Of a stretch of 64,000 bases of DNA, positions 8,005 through 18,800 are shown piece by piece. The DNA comes from Actinocorallia sp. API 0066 (GTDB lineage: Bacteria; Actinomycetota; Actinomycetes; Streptosporangiales; Streptosporangiaceae), in contig NZ_JAJLQY010000004.1 in assembly GCF_020991275.1 (NCBI RefSeq), forward strand, positions 124,001 through 188,000, read 5' to 3'. Both the position numbers and the translations under genes were made by a program. Under the pieces are notes generated by a model. That model had not been told where the DNA came from. It did not search any database and saw nothing but the letters and a program-made list of their open reading frames with translations. Each line of letters begins with the position of its first letter. Position 1 is the first letter of the stretch.

Positions 8005-8481
8005 TCACAGCTCGGCCCGCGCGTCGGCGCGGCCCTCGTGCACGGGCAGCCAAGGCGTGATGTAGCCCTCGGGCAGCGGCACGAGCGGCTCGCCCAGGGG
8101 GTACCTGGGCACCGCCGTCCGGTGCTCGATGCGCCAGCCGCGCGCGGTGAGCACCAGCACGTCCAGGAAGTCGCCGTTGTGCACGGCGCCGTCCGGGAGC
8201 AGCGCGATGTAGCGGCTGCGCGCGCGGACCCGTCCGGGGCCGTCCGGCAGCAGCACGGTGTCGAGCGTGTGGTGGTCGGGCGCGTGCCCGCGCAGCGACT
8301 GCGCGAACGCCGCGATGGCCTGGATGCCGACGACCGAGCGGCCCGTGCGGCGCAGCTCGATCACCGCGTCCGGGGTGAACACCAGCGGCAGGTCCACCAC
8401 GTCGGCGTTGTCGAAGGCGTGCGTGAACAGCGCGAGGACCTGGGTGATCTCCAGCCGGTCCGCGTAGCGGAGGGCCGTCAC
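8005..8481 (-). CDS. SnoaL/NTF2-like protein, candidate polyketide cyclase or pyran synthase subunit
   Basis: The GTG at 8481 overlaps the stop of the preceding gene as GTGA, and 158 residues result. The fold signature is an N-terminal helix (ADRLEITQVLALFTHAFDNADVVDLPLVFTPDAVIEL), the typical opening of a SnoaL_4/NTF2-like cone, then strands including HTLDTVLLPDGPGRVRARSRYIALL and DFLDVLVLTARGWRIEHRTAVPRYP. Relatives include scytalone-dehydratase-like enzymes, ring hydroxylating dioxygenase beta-like subunits and polyether or polyketide cyclases such as SalBIII/MonB-type proteins. Translational coupling to a second SnoaL-like gene and its place at the end of the PKS operon suggest both act on the polyketide chain, perhaps together. 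The reaction is inferred. Confidence 0.8.
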   Translation of the reverse strand: MTALRYADRLEITQVLALFTHAFDNADVVDLPLVFTPDAVIELRRTGRSVVGIQAIAAFAQSLRGHAPDHHTLDTVLLPDGPGRVRARSRYIALLPDGAVHNGDFLDVLVLTARGWRIEHRTAVPRYPLGEPLVPLPEGYITPWLPVHEGRADARAEL

Positions 8482-8933
8482 CCGAGGCCGCCGAGCTGCT
8501 GGAGGATGCCGAGGCGATCCGGCAGCACGGCGTAGCGGACGATCTTGCCGTCGCGGAAGGTGAGGGTGCTGACGCTGTACCCGCTGAACGGCTTTCCGGT
8601 CGGCGGCAGCCCGAACAGCTCGCCGGTGTGGGTGCCCTCGATCCGCCAGAACGCGACGACCCTGTCGCCGTCGGCCACCGCGTCGGTGACGGTTGCCGTC
8701 ACCTTCCCGGCCGACCCGGCGATCCACGCGAGGTGCCCGCGGAAGTCCTCGATGCCGTTCACGCCCGCGGTCGTCTCGTCCACCGCGTCGGGCGCGACGA
8801 ACTCCTCCAGCAGGTCGGGATTGGGGCCGGTGACCAGTTCGGCGTAGAACCTGCGGGTCAGCTCCTTGTTGCGCTCGGCCGTCGCCAGCACCGCCTCGGC
8901 GTCGGTGCCGTCGTGCTTCGCCTGCGTGCTCAT
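8478..8933 (-). CDS. SnoaL-like ester cyclase / polyketide cyclase family protein
   Basis: The protein is 151 residues, the usual size for this single-domain family. An N-terminal helix pair (NKELTRRFYAELVTGPNPDLLEEFVAPDAVDE) is followed by IEDFRGHLAWIAGSAGKVTATVTDAVADGDRVVAFWRIEGTHTGELFGLPPTGKPFSGYSVSTLTFRDGKIVRYAVLPDRLGILQQLG. This is the classic SnoaL ester-cyclase pattern, with the GTHTGELFGLPPTGK loop and a terminal DxLGxLxQLG motif. Founding members close rings in aromatic polyketide biosynthesis by aldol chemistry, and other members catalyse oxa-conjugate or epoxide ring closure. No aromatic PKS is present here, so the likely substrate is the enone product of the modular PKS. It is coupled to the second SnoaL-like gene by GTGA. 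Confidence 0.88.
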   Translation of the reverse strand: MSTQAKHDGTDAEAVLATAERNKELTRRFYAELVTGPNPDLLEEFVAPDAVDETTAGVNGIEDFRGHLAWIAGSAGKVTATVTDAVADGDRVVAFWRIEGTHTGELFGLPPTGKPFSGYSVSTLTFRDGKIVRYAVLPDRLGILQQLGGLG

Positions 8934-8964
8934 GTGTGCTCCTTCTCGGATGGGGTGGGGGTCT

Positions 8965-9744
8965 CTAGTGGGGGGCGTCGCCGGGGAACGCGGGCGGCAG
9001 CAGTATCCCGCCGTTGGCGCTCAGGCCGCCGTCCACGGGCAGTGTCACGCCGGTGATGTAGGAGGCGGCGGGCGAGGTGAGGAAGAAGGCTGCCTCCGCC
9101 TGCTCGCGCGGCTCCGCCCAGCGCTGGAGCGGGATCCGCCGGGTGACGGCCGGGCCCAGCTCGGGGTGGGCGATGACGCCCTGGGTCAGCGCGGTCGCGG
9201 TCCCGCCGGGCGCGATCGCGTTGATCCTGATGTTCTCCACCGCGTAGTCGATCGCGAGGCCCCGCACCAGGTTGACGACGCCCGCCTTCGCCGCGTTGTA
9301 GGCCCAGGTGCCCGGATCGCCCGCCAGGCCCGACACCGACGACGTCGCGACGACGGCGCCGCCGCCCGCCGCGCGGAACGCCGGGAGCGCCGCCTTGACG
9401 CCCAGGACGACGCCGCGCAGGTTGACCGCGACGATCCGGTCGAACCTGTCGATCGCGCCGGGCGACTCCAGCGGCCCCGCCCCGCCGAACCCGGCGTTCA
9501 GCACGACCGCGTCCAGACGGCCGAACCGCTCCAGGGCGACCGAGACGAACTCCTCGTTCGTCTTCTCCTCCGCGACGTCGCCGCGCAGCGCGACGACGTT
9601 GCCGATCTTCTCCAGTTCGGCGAGCCCGCCGGGGTTGACGTCCACCGCGACGACGCCGTATCCGCGTTCGGCGTACAGGCGGACGGCGGCGAGGCCGATC
9701 CCGGAGCCCGCTCCGGTCACGACCGCCACTGCGCTCACGCTCAT
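8965..9744 (-). CDS. SDR-family NAD(P)-dependent oxidoreductase
   Basis: A classical short-chain dehydrogenase of 259 residues. The cofactor loop TGAGSGIG lies at residues 10-17, the acidic VDVNP after beta-2 suggests NAD preference, and NAG (LNAGFGGAG) is near residue 82. The catalytic Ser is in VVATSSVSGLAG near 135, Tyr-x-x-x-Lys is in WAYNAAKAGV near 148, and the C-terminal PVDGG turn is present. It sits 66 bp after the PKS thioesterase gene on the same strand and upstream of the two cyclase-like genes. A tailoring role is therefore likely: reduction of the unreduced C5 ketone left by module 4, or oxidation of the C9 alcohol. The direction cannot be decided from sequence. Confidence 0.92.
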   Translation of the reverse strand: MSVSAVAVVTGAGSGIGLAAVRLYAERGYGVVAVDVNPGGLAELEKIGNVVALRGDVAEEKTNEEFVSVALERFGRLDAVVLNAGFGGAGPLESPGAIDRFDRIVAVNLRGVVLGVKAALPAFRAAGGGAVVATSSVSGLAGDPGTWAYNAAKAGVVNLVRGLAIDYAVENIRINAIAPGGTATALTQGVIAHPELGPAVTRRIPLQRWAEPREQAEAAFFLTSPAASYITGVTLPVDGGLSANGGILLPPAFPGDAPH

Positions 9745-9766
9745 GTGTTCCTCCTCGTGTCGGGAC

Positions 9767-9793
9767 GGACCGGCCCCCGGACGGAGCCGGTCC
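9767..9793. terminator. Hairpin between the thioesterase PKS gene and the SDR gene
   Basis: GGACCGGC (9767-9774) pairs with GCCGGTCC (9786-9793) over an 11-base loop in the short spacer after the last PKS gene. It may be a partial terminator that lowers expression of the downstream tailoring genes. The evidence is the stem only. Confidence 0.35.
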
Positions 9794-9810
9794 CTCAGGT
9801 CAGTGCCGGA

Positions 9811-12800
9811 TCACGGCCGGACCCCGGTGAGGGCGCCGAGCCACTCCCGGACGGCCTCCACCGTGGTCTCCGCGTGATCCTCCAGGACGGTGAAGTGGTC
9901 GCCCGGCACGTCGCGCGTGTCGTGCGGCAGCGGCCAGAACGCGCGCCAGTCGTGCGGGCCGTCCACGATGGTGTGGGCGAGCGGCTCGGCGGCGCGGATC
10001 AGCAGCGTGGGCGCGGCGACGGGCTGCGGGTCCCAGGCGGCGAGCACCCGGCCGTAGGCGCCCATGGTGGTGAGGCTCGCGTCGCTCCACACCATGTCGT
10101 AGCGCTCGATCCGCTCGATCATGCCGGTGAGCATCGCGGCCAGCCACCAGTCCTCGAAGCCGGGCCGCAGCGGGCTGTCGATCGGGTAGGTGTCGATGAG
10201 CGCGAGGCCGCTCGGCCCGTGCCCGCGCCGCGCCAGCTCCTCGGCGACCGAGTGCGCGATGCAGCCGCCCATGGAGCGGCCCAGGATCGCGTAGGGGCGG
10301 CCCTCGACCAGTTTCGCGACGGTGTCGGCCTGCATCGTGATGTAGGTCCGCTCGCTGTCGGGCAGCGCGTCGGTCTCGGCGTAGCCGGGCGACGGGATGA
10401 CGAACACGTCGCGTTCGCCGCGCATCGCGTGCCCGAACCTGGCGTACTCGTGCGGTCCGGAGATCGCCGAGACGGCCGGGAACAGGACGAGCGCGATCTC
10501 CTCGGGGCCTTCGGCGAGCGTCAGCGCGGGCTTGGCGTGGTCGGCGCGCTCGTCGAGGGTGAAGGACGACCGCAGGTGCGAGGCGACGCCGATGAGCTGG
10601 GCGGCCGCCGGGAACTCGCCCTGTGCGGCGAGCCTCCGGTACAGCGTGGACAGCGGGCCGTACCCGTCGCCGTCGGCCGTCGTGGCGGGCCCGTCGTGGG
10701 CGGGCGCGTCGTCGGGGTCGCCGAGCAGGGTGAGCAGGTGCGCGGCGAGCGAGCGGGCGTCGGGGTGGTCGAACGTGACGGTGGCGGCCAGCCGCAGCCC
10801 GCTGAGCGCGCCGAGCCGGTTGCGCAGCTCGACCGACGCCAGGGAGTCGAGGCCGACCTCCTGGAACGGCCGGTCCGGGTCGATCCGGTCCGGTGTGGTG
10901 CCGAGCACCGAGGCGGCCTCCGCTCGGAGGATCTCCAGCAGGGCGTCCTGCCTGCCGTCCTCCGGCACGGACGCGAGGCGCCGCGCGAGGGACGGGCCGC
11001 CCGCCGCGCCCGAGGCCGTCCGGCGGACGGCGGGCACGAGGGCGCGCAGGATCGCGGGCAGGTCCTCGCCCCGCGCGCGCAGCGCGGCCGGGTCGAGCGG
11101 CGCGGGCGCCAGCAGCGGACGGCCGAGGCCGAGCGCCGCGTCGAGCAGGGCGAGTCCCGCGTCGGTCTCCAGGGGGCGGATGCCGGAGCGGGCGGCGCGG
11201 CTGCGGTCCACGTCGGTGAGGTGCGCGGTGACGCCGGACGGCTCCGACCACATGCCCCAGGCGAGCGACGTGCCGGGCAGGCCGCGCACGGACCGGTGCG
11301 CGGCGAGCGCGTCCAGGAAGGCGTTCGCGGCGGCGTAGGAGCCCTGTCCGGGGCCGCCGATGAGGCCCGCGACGGACGAGTACAGCACGAACGCGTCCAG
11401 GTCGAGGCCCTCGGTCAGCTCGTGCAGGAACCACGCGCCCTGTGCCTTGGCCGCGAGGACGTTCTCCAGCCGTTCGGCGGTGAGCGTCTCCACGAGGCCG
11501 TCGTCGACGACCCCGGCGGTGTGCACGACGGCGGTCAGCGGGTGCGCGTCGGGGATGGCGCCCAGGACGGCGGCGAGAGCCTCGCGGTCGGCGACGTCCA
11601 CGGCGAGGACCCGCACGCTCGCGTCGGGGCCCGCCTGCTCGACGAGCTCGTCCACGAGGGCCTTCGCGCCGGGGGCGTCGGGGCCGCCGCGGCTGAGCAG
11701 CAGCAGGTGCCGGACGCCGTGCCGGGTCACCAGGTGCCGGGCCAGCGCCGCGCCCAGGACACCGGTGCCGCCGGTGATGAGCACGGTGCCTTCGGGGTTC
11801 CAGGTGTGGGCCTGCTCGTCGTCCTCCGGCGGCGCGGCCCGGACGAGGCGGGGCGCGAGGACCCGTCCGTCGCGGACGGCGAGCTGCGGTTCGCCGTAGC
11901 CGAACGGGTCGGCGGGGGCGCGCTCGCCCTCGGCGACGTCCACCAGCACGATCCGGCCGGGGTGTTCGGCCTGCGCGGCGCGGACCAGGCCCCAGACGGG
12001 CGCGGCCACCACAACCGGGCAGTCGGACTCGGCGGCGGCCACCGCGTCACGGGTGAGCACCAGGATCGGACGGTCTCCGGCGAGGGCGCCTTGCAGCGCC
12101 GCCAGCGCGGCCGTGGCGTCGGCCGCCTCGATGACCTCGGGGTCGACGCCGGAGCGGCCCGCGACGGCCTCGGCCCAGCGGACCTCGTACAGGTCGGCGG
12201 GCCCGGCCGCGCGGAGCTGCCGGGCGGAGACCAGCCGGGCGCGCAGCGCGCCGACCGTCACCACCGGCGCGCCGGACTCGTCGGACGCCTCAAGGCCCAG
12301 CTCGTCGTCACTGCGCAGGGTGAGCTTCACCCGCAGGACGGACGCGCCCGAGGCGTGCAGCTTCACGCCCGCGTAGGCGAACGGGAGCCGGTTGCTTCCC
12401 TCGGGGCTGGTGGACAGGCCGTGGTGGGCGGCGATGTGCAGGGCGGCGTCCAGGAGCGCCGGGTGGAGGCCGAACTCCTCGGGCCCCGTCCCCTCGGGCA
12501 GCGCCACTTCGGCGTAGAACCCTTCGGGAGACCGCCACGCGGCGCGCAGGCCACGGAAGGCCGGGCCGTAGTAGAGGCCCGCGTCCGACAGCTCGGGGTA
12601 GACCTCCGCGATGTCGATCGGCTCGGCGCCCGGCGGCGGCCATGCCGTCTCGGCGGGGACGTCGGCGGCGGGCGTGTCGGGCGCGAGGACGCCGATGGCG
12701 TGCCGGGTCCACGGGCCGGTGTCGCCCTCGGCCCTGGAGTGCACGGTGACCTGGCGGGTGCCGTCGGCGGCGGGCTCGCCCACCGCCACCTGGAGGGCGA

Positions 12801-15795
12801 CGCCGCCCTTGGCGGGCACCAGGAGCGGCGCCTCGATGACGAGTTCGGCCAGCACCGGCAGGCCCGTCTCGTCGCCCGCCCGGACGGCCAGCTCGACCAG
12901 CGACGTGCCGGGCGCGATGACCGTGCCCAGGACGACGTGGTCGGCGAGCCACGGGTGGGTGCGCAGCGACAGCCGTCCGGTGAGGACGGTGCCGGGCGCG
13001 TCCGCGAGGGTGAGCGAGGCGCCCAGCAGCGGGTGTTCCGGACGGCCCAGCCCGAGCCCGGCCGCGTCGGCGGCCTTGCGCGGCTCCAGCCAGAACCTGT
13101 CGCGCTGGAACGGGTACGTCGGCAGCGGCACCCGCGCCGCGCCGGGGAAGAACGGCTTCCAGTCGATCTCGCGGCCGCTCGCGTGCGCGGCGCCCAGCCC
13201 GAGCAGGGCGGTGACGGCCTCGGGACGGCCCGGACGGAGCGCGGGCACCGCCGTGACGGGGCCGGTGAGGTTGCGGGCCGCGAGGGCGCTCAGCACCGCG
13301 TCGGGGCCCAGCTCGACGAAGGTCGAGACGCCCTCGGCGGCGAGCCGGTTCAGCCCGTCGGCGAACCGCACGGCCTCCCGCACGTGCCGCACCCAGTACT
13401 CCGGCTCGGGGGCCTCGGTCAGCGGCTCGCCGGTCAGGTTCGACAGCACCGGGATCGTCGGCTTGCGGTGCTCGATGGCCGCCGCGACCTCGCGGAACTC
13501 CGCGAGCATGCCGTCCATGTGCGCGGAGTGGAACGCGTGCGAGACCCGCAGGTCGCGGGTGCGGCGGCCGAGCCCGGCGAAGTGCGCGGCGATCTTGCCG
13601 ACGGCCTCCGGGTCGCCCGACACCACGACCGACGACGGCCCGTTGACGGCGGCGAGGTCGGCGCCCTCCCCGAGGAACGGCGCCACCTCCTCCTCGGTCG
13701 CCTCCACGGCGGCCATGACGCCGCCGCCCGGCAGCGCCTGCATGAGCCGGGCGCGGGCCGCGACGAGCGCGGCGGCGTCCGGCAGGCTCCAGATCCCCGC
13801 GACGTGCGCGGCGGCCAGCTCGCCGATGGAGTGCCCGGCGACGAAGTCGGGCCGCACCCCCCACGACTCGTACAGGCGGTAGAGCGCCACCTCGACGGCG
13901 AACAGGCCGGTCTGCGTGTACAGCGTCCGGTCGAGTTCGGGGCCGCCGTCCAGGATCGCGTCCGCGACGGACAGCTCGGCGTGCCCGGCGAGCTGCCGGT
14001 CGAGCTCGAACACGACGGCGCGGAACGCCTCGGCGAACACCGGCTCGTGCTCCAGCAGTTCGGCGCCCATCCGCTCGCGCTGGCTGCCCTGGCCGGTGAA
14101 CAGGAACGCGAGCCGGCCGGGCCTGCCCGTCACCACGTCCGGCGACGGCTCGCCGCGCTCCAGCGCGGTCAGGGCGCGGCTGAGCCCGTCCGCGTCCTCG
14201 ACGACGGCGACGGCGCGGTACGGGTGCGCCGTCCGCGTGGTGGCGAGGGAGTACCCGAGGTCGGCGATCGGCTGGCCGTCCGGGATCCGCGCGGCGTGCG
14301 CGCGCACCGCCTCCCACGACCGTCCGGAGAGCAGCACCGGCCACGGCCCCCGGGCGCCCGCGCCGGTCGTCGGCTGGGCGGAGACACCGGGGTCGGTGCC
14401 CGCGCCGGCACCGGCCCCGGTCGCGGTGGGGGCGGGCTGCTCGGCGGAGGGCTGCTCGATGATGACGTGGGCGTTGGTGCCGGACACGCCGAAGGCGGAG
14501 ATGCCGAAGCGGCGCGGACGGCCCGTCTCCGGCCACGGGCGGGGCTCGGTGAGCAGCTCGACCGAGCCCGCCGTCCAGTCCACGAGCGGCGTGGGCTCGG
14601 TGACGTGCAGGGTCGCCGGGAGGTGGTCGTTGCGGAGCGCCTGGACCATCTTGATGATCCCGGCCGCGCCCGCCGCCGCCTGGGTGTGCCCGATGTTGGA
14701 CTTGAGGGAGCCGAGCAGAAGCGGACGTTCCCGGCCGCGCCCGTAGGCGGCGATCAGCGCGGACGCCTCGATCGGGTCGCCCAGTGACGTGCCGGTGCCG
14801 TGCGCCTCGACCACGTCGACGTCGCCCGGCTGGAGGCCCGCCGCCGTCAGCGCGTCCCTGATGACGCGGCGCTGGGCCGGGCCGCTGGGCGCGCTCAGGC
14901 CGTTGGACGCGCCGTCCTGGTTGACCGCGCTGCCCCGCACCACGGCGAGGACCTCGTGGCCGTTGCGCCGGGCGTCCGAGAGCCGTTCCACCACGAGCAC
15001 GGCGACGCCCTCGGCCCAGCCGGTGCCGTCGGCGGTCGCGTCGAACGCCTTGCACCTGCCGTCCGGGGACAGGCCGCGCTGCCGGGAGAACTCCACGAAC
15101 CCGAACGGCGACGCCATGATCGACGCGCCGCCGACGAGCGCCAGGTCGGCGTCCCCGGCGCGCAGCGTGCGGGCCGCCAGGTGCAGCGCGACGAGCGACG
15201 ACGAGCACGCGGTGTCCACGGTGACGGCGGGGCCCTCAAGCCCGAGGGTGTAGGCGATCCGGCCGGACGCGACGCTGCGCAGCGTGCCCGTCCCGATGTA
15301 GCCCTCCAGCTCCTCGGGGAAGTCGTCGGGCGCGTAGTCCTCGCCCGCGATGCCCGCGAAGACGGCGGTGCGGCTTCCGCGCAGCGCGGCGGGGTCGAGG
15401 CCCGCCCGCTCCAGCGCCTCCCAGGACACCTCAAGCAGGAGGCGCTGTTGGGGGTCGATCGCCAGTGCCTCGCGGGGCGAGATGCCGAAGAACTCGGCGT
15501 CGAACCCGGCGACGTCGTCGATGAAGCCGCCGTGCCGGGTGTAGGAGGTGCCGGGCCGGTCGGGGTCGGGGTCGTAGAGCGCGTCGAGGTCCCAGCCCCG
15601 GTCGGCCGGGAACGGGCCGACCGCGTCGCGGCCCTCGCTGACGAGGGTCCACAGCTCGTCGGGGGAGGTGACGCCGCCGGGCAGGCGGCACGCCGTCCCG
15701 ATGATCGCGATCGGCTCGTCCAGTTGCCGCTTGAGCCGCTGGACGTCGGCGAGGGCGCGCTTCAGGTAGTCGCGGAGTTTGTCGTCGGTGGCCAT
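9811..15795 (-). CDS. Type I polyketide synthase, module 5 with thioesterase (KS-AT-DH-KR-ACP-TE)
   Basis: The ATG at 15795 follows GAGG by six bases and gives 1994 residues; a GTG at 15807 overlapping the upstream stop is the alternative. The N-terminal docking helix begins [24 protein letters not shown] follows with Cys197 in DTACSSS, EAHGTG and KSNIGHT. The AT has GHSIGE and the HAFH specificity motif of malonyl-CoA. The DH has [16 protein letters not shown] and [10 protein letters not shown]. The KR has [13 protein letters not shown] (B type) and GSYAAANAF. The ACP has [10 protein letters not shown]. The C-terminal thioesterase has nucleophile GRSMGG in place of the more usual GHSxG, Asp in DTYPID and catalytic His in GDHFTVLE. 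It performs the last extension, yields an alpha,beta-unsaturated acyl chain and releases it by hydrolysis or cyclisation. Confidence 0.95.
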   Translation of the reverse strand: MATDDKLRDYLKRALADVQRLKRQLDEPIAIIGTACRLPGGVTSPDELWTLVSEGRDAVGPFPADRGWDLDALYDPDPDRPGTSYTRHGGFIDDVAGFDAEFFGISPREALAIDPQQRLLLEVSWEALERAGLDPAALRGSRTAVFAGIAGEDYAPDDFPEELEGYIGTGTLRSVASGRIAYTLGLEGPAVTVDTACSSSLVALHLAARTLRAGDADLALVGGASIMASPFGFVEFSRQRGLSPDGRCKAFDATADGTGWAEGVAVLVVERLSDARRNGHEVLAVVRGSAVNQDGASNGLSAPSGPAQRRVIRDALTAAGLQPGDVDVVEAHGTGTSLGDPIEASALIAAYGRGRERPLLLGSLKSNIGHTQAAAGAAGIIKMVQALRNDHLPATLHVTEPTPLVDWTAGSVELLTEPRPWPETGRPRRFGISAFGVSGTNAHVIIEQPSAEQPAPTATGAGAGAGTDPGVSAQPTTGAGARGPWPVLLSGRSWEAVRAHAARIPDGQPIADLGYSLATTRTAHPYRAVAVVEDADGLSRALTALERGEPSPDVVTGRPGRLAFLFTGQGSQRERMGAELLEHEPVFAEAFRAVVFELDRQLAGHAELSVADAILDGGPELDRTLYTQTGLFAVEVALYRLYESWGVRPDFVAGHSIGELAAAHVAGIWSLPDAAALVAARARLMQALPGGGVMAAVEATEEEVAPFLGEGADLAAVNGPSSVVVSGDPEAVGKIAAHFAGLGRRTRDLRVSHAFHSAHMDGMLAEFREVAAAIEHRKPTIPVLSNLTGEPLTEAPEPEYWVRHVREAVRFADGLNRLAAEGVSTFVELGPDAVLSALAARNLTGPVTAVPALRPGRPEAVTALLGLGAAHASGREIDWKPFFPGAARVPLPTYPFQRDRFWLEPRKAADAAGLGLGRPEHPLLGASLTLADAPGTVLTGRLSLRTHPWLADHVVLGTVIAPGTSLVELAVRAGDETGLPVLAELVIEAPLLVPAKGGVALQVAVGEPAADGTRQVTVHSRAEGDTGPWTRHAIGVLAPDTPAADVPAETAWPPPGAEPIDIAEVYPELSDAGLYYGPAFRGLRAAWRSPEGFYAEVALPEGTGPEEFGLHPALLDAALHIAAHHGLSTSPEGSNRLPFAYAGVKLHASGASVLRVKLTLRSDDELGLEASDESGAPVVTVGALRARLVSARQLRAAGPADLYEVRWAEAVAGRSGVDPEVIEAADATAALAALQGALAGDRPILVLTRDAVAAAESDCPVVVAAPVWGLVRAAQAEHPGRIVLVDVAEGERAPADPFGYGEPQLAVRDGRVLAPRLVRAAPPEDDEQAHTWNPEGTVLITGGTGVLGAALARHLVTRHGVRHLLLLSRGGPDAPGAKALVDELVEQAGPDASVRVLAVDVADREALAAVLGAIPDAHPLTAVVHTAGVVDDGLVETLTAERLENVLAAKAQGAWFLHELTEGLDLDAFVLYSSVAGLIGGPGQGSYAAANAFLDALAAHRSVRGLPGTSLAWGMWSEPSGVTAHLTDVDRSRAARSGIRPLETDAGLALLDAALGLGRPLLAPAPLDPAALRARGEDLPAILRALVPAVRRTASGAAGGPSLARRLASVPEDGRQDALLEILRAEAASVLGTTPDRIDPDRPFQEVGLDSLASVELRNRLGALSGLRLAATVTFDHPDARSLAAHLLTLLGDPDDAPAHDGPATTADGDGYGPLSTLYRRLAAQGEFPAAAQLIGVASHLRSSFTLDERADHAKPALTLAEGPEEIALVLFPAVSAISGPHEYARFGHAMRGERDVFVIPSPGYAETDALPDSERTYITMQADTVAKLVEGRPYAILGRSMGGCIAHSVAEELARRGHGPSGLALIDTYPIDSPLRPGFEDWWLAAMLTGMIERIERYDMVWSDASLTTMGAYGRVLAAWDPQPVAAPTLLIRAAEPLAHTIVDGPHDWRAFWPLPHDTRDVPGDHFTVLEDHAETTVEAVREWLGALTGVRP

Positions 15796-15803
15796 CGCGT
15801 TCC

Positions 15804-18800
15804 TCACAGGTTGTCCATGAGCTCGAAGAGCTCCTCGTCGGTGGCCGAGTCCAGGTCCAGGTCGCCGTCGTCGCCGCCGGTGCGGCGGAGCCCGTCGAGC
15901 AGGGCGCGGAGCCGGGCGACGGCGTCAGCGCGGGTCGGGTCCGCGGCGTCCAGCGCCCCGAACGCCTCCTCCAGGTAGGTCACCGAGGCGTCGAGCGACG
16001 GGAAGCGGACGGGCCCGCCGTCGCGTCCGTCGAGTTCGGCCCTCAGGTAGGCGGTGATGTCGCGCGGCGTCGGGTGGTCGAACACCAGCGTGGTCGGGAG
16101 CCGCAGGCCGGTCGCGGCGCCGAGCCGGTTGCGCAGGTCCACCGCGGCGAGCGAGTCGAGGCCGACGTCGCGGTAGGCGCGGCCGTCCTCGACCTCGGCG
16201 GGCCCGGCGAGGCCCAGCACGGCGGCGGACTCGGCCCGCACCAGGCGGGTGATCGCCTCGTCCAGCTCCGCTCCGGACAGCCCGTCGAAGGCGTTCGGCG
16301 AGGTCTGCGGGGCGGGCTCGGAGGGCAGGTCGGCCCTGACGGTGCCGCCGCCTCCGGTGTGGTCCTGCTCCAGCCAGTAGCGCGCGCGCTGGAAGGCGTA
16401 GGTGGGCAGCGGGAGGTCACGGCCGCCGGGCAGGGCGGGCAGCCAGTCCACCGGGACGCCCCGCACGTACAGTTCGGCGGCCGAGCGCAGGAACCTGGGC
16501 AGGCCGCCTTCGCCGCGCCGCAGGGTGCCCGCCGCGACGGCCTCGGGACGGCCCGCCGCCTCCAGCGTCTCCTGGAGCGCGGAGACGGTGACGGGGTGCG
16601 GGCTGATCTCGACGAAGACGTCGTGTCCGGCCGCCGCGAGCGCCTCCACCGCGTCCTTGAAGCGGACCTCGGAGCGGAGGTTGCGGAACCAGTAGGCGGC
16701 GTCCAGGCCGGTGGTGTCGAGCCAGTCGGCGGTGACGGTGGACAGCAGCGGCACCGTCGCCGGGCGCGGCCTGACGTCGGCGAGGGCGGCGAGCACGTCT
16801 GCCTCGATCGGCGCGACGTGCGGCGAGTGCGAGGCGTAGTCCACGTCGATGAGCCGGGCCCGGCGGCCCGCCGCGACGGCGTCGGCGACCACGGCCTCCA
16901 GGTCCGCCCGGTTCCCCGCGAGGACCGTCGCGCGCGGCGCGTTGACGGCGGCGACGGACACGTCACGGCCCTCAAGCCAGGCGGCGACCTCGTCGCGGCT
17001 CGCCTCGACGGCGGCCATCCCGCCCGTCCCGGCCAACGCCCGCAAAGCCCGGCTGCGCAGCGCGACGACCCGCGCCCCGTCCTCCAGGGTGAGCGCGCCC
17101 GCGACGACGGCAGCGGCGATCTCGCCCTGGCTGTGCCCGACGACGGCCGCCGGGACGACGCCGTGGGCGCGCCACACCTCGGCGAGGGCGACGTTCACCG
17201 CCCACAGCGTCGGCTGGACCACGTCCACCCGGTCCAGGTCGCCGCCGCCGCGCAGCACCTCGACGAGGTCCCAGTCGATGTGCGGGGCGAGCGCGCGGGC
17301 CGCCTCGGCGATCCGCGCCGCGAACACCGGGGAGGCGTCCAGCAGCGCGGCGCCCATGCCTACCCACTGCGGGCCCTGGCCGGGGAAGACGAACACGGTG
17401 CGGCCGGTGAGGTCGGCGCGGCCCCGCACGACGTGCTCGGAGTTCTCGCCACGGGCGAGCGCGGCGAGCGCCTCCCGGTGCTCGGCGAGCACCACGGCGC
17501 GCTCGGTGAACGCGGCGCGGCCGCGCACGAGCGACGCGCCGACGTCCACGGCCCTCGCCTCGTGGTCGATCTCGGCGAGCCGTCCGGCCTGGGCGGCGAG
17601 CGCGCCCGGCGTGCGGGCGGACACCGGCCACGGCGCGTCCGGGGCGTCCGGGCCCTGGGCGGGCTCGGGCCGCGCGGGCGGCTGCTCCAGGATGACGTGC
17701 GCGTTGGTGCCGGAGACGCCGAACGCGGAGACGGCGGCGCGGCGCGGCCGTCCCGTCTCCGGCCACGGCGTCGCCTCGGTGAGCAGCTCGACCGCGCCCT
17801 CGGACCAGTCGACCTGGCTGGTCGGCTTGTCCACGTGCAGCGTCCTGGGCAGCACCCCGTGCCGCAGCGCGTTGACGATCTTGATGACGCCCGCCGCGCC
17901 CGCCGCCGCCTGGGTGTGCCCGACGTTCGACTTCAGGGACCCGAGGTAGAGGGGCCGGTCGCGGTCGGCGCCGTAGGTGGCGAGCAGCGCCTGGGCCTCG
18001 ATGGGGTCGCCCAGGCGGGTGCCGGTGCCGTGGCCCTCGACCGCGTCCACGTCGGCCGGGCCGAGCCCGGCGGCGGCCAGCGCGCGGCGGATGACCCGCT
18101 GCTGCGCGGGCCCGTTGGGCGCGGTGAGGCCGTTGGACGCGCCGTCCTGGTTCACCGCCGTGCCGCGCACGACGGCGAGGACGGGGTGGCCGTTGCGGAC
18201 CGCGTCGGAGAGCCGCTCCACCAGGAGGACGGCGACGCCCTCGGCCCAGCCGGTGCCGTCGGCCGCGTCCGCGTACGCCTTGCACCTGCCGTCCGGGGAA
18301 AGGCCGCGCTGGCGGGAGAACTCCACAAAGACGGCGGGCGAGGACATGATCGCGACACCGCCCGCGAGCGCCAGGTCGGACTCGCCCGACCGCAGCGACT
18401 GCGCGGCGAGGTGCAGCGCCACGAGCGAGGAGGAGCACGCGGTGTCCACGGTGACGGCCGGGCCCTCGAACCCGAACGAGTAGGAGATCCGGCCGGACGC
18501 GACGCTACCGGCCGACCCGTTGGCGAGGTATCCCTCAAGCGCGGCGGGCGCCTCACCGATCCGGGGCGTGTAGTCGTGGTACATCACGCCCGCGAAGACG
18601 CCGGTGCGGCTTCCGCGCAGCCCGGTCGGGTCGATACCGGCCCGCTCGAACGCCTCCCAGGACGTCTCCAGGAGGAGGCGCTGTTGGGGGTCGGTGGCCA
18701 GTGCCTCGCGCGGGGAGATCCCGAAGAAGGGGGCGTCGAACTCGCCAGCCTCGTGCAGGAAGCCGCCGTGCCGGACGGTGGACTTGCCGGGGACGTCGGG

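Noticed and set aside
8866-14787. Very long open frame on the plus strand across the PKS thioesterase gene
   Set aside because: It is antisense to a fully domain-supported PKS, is Arg/Gly/Asp-rich and low-complexity, and arises from high GC in third positions. Similar long frames opposite the other PKS genes were dropped for the same reason.
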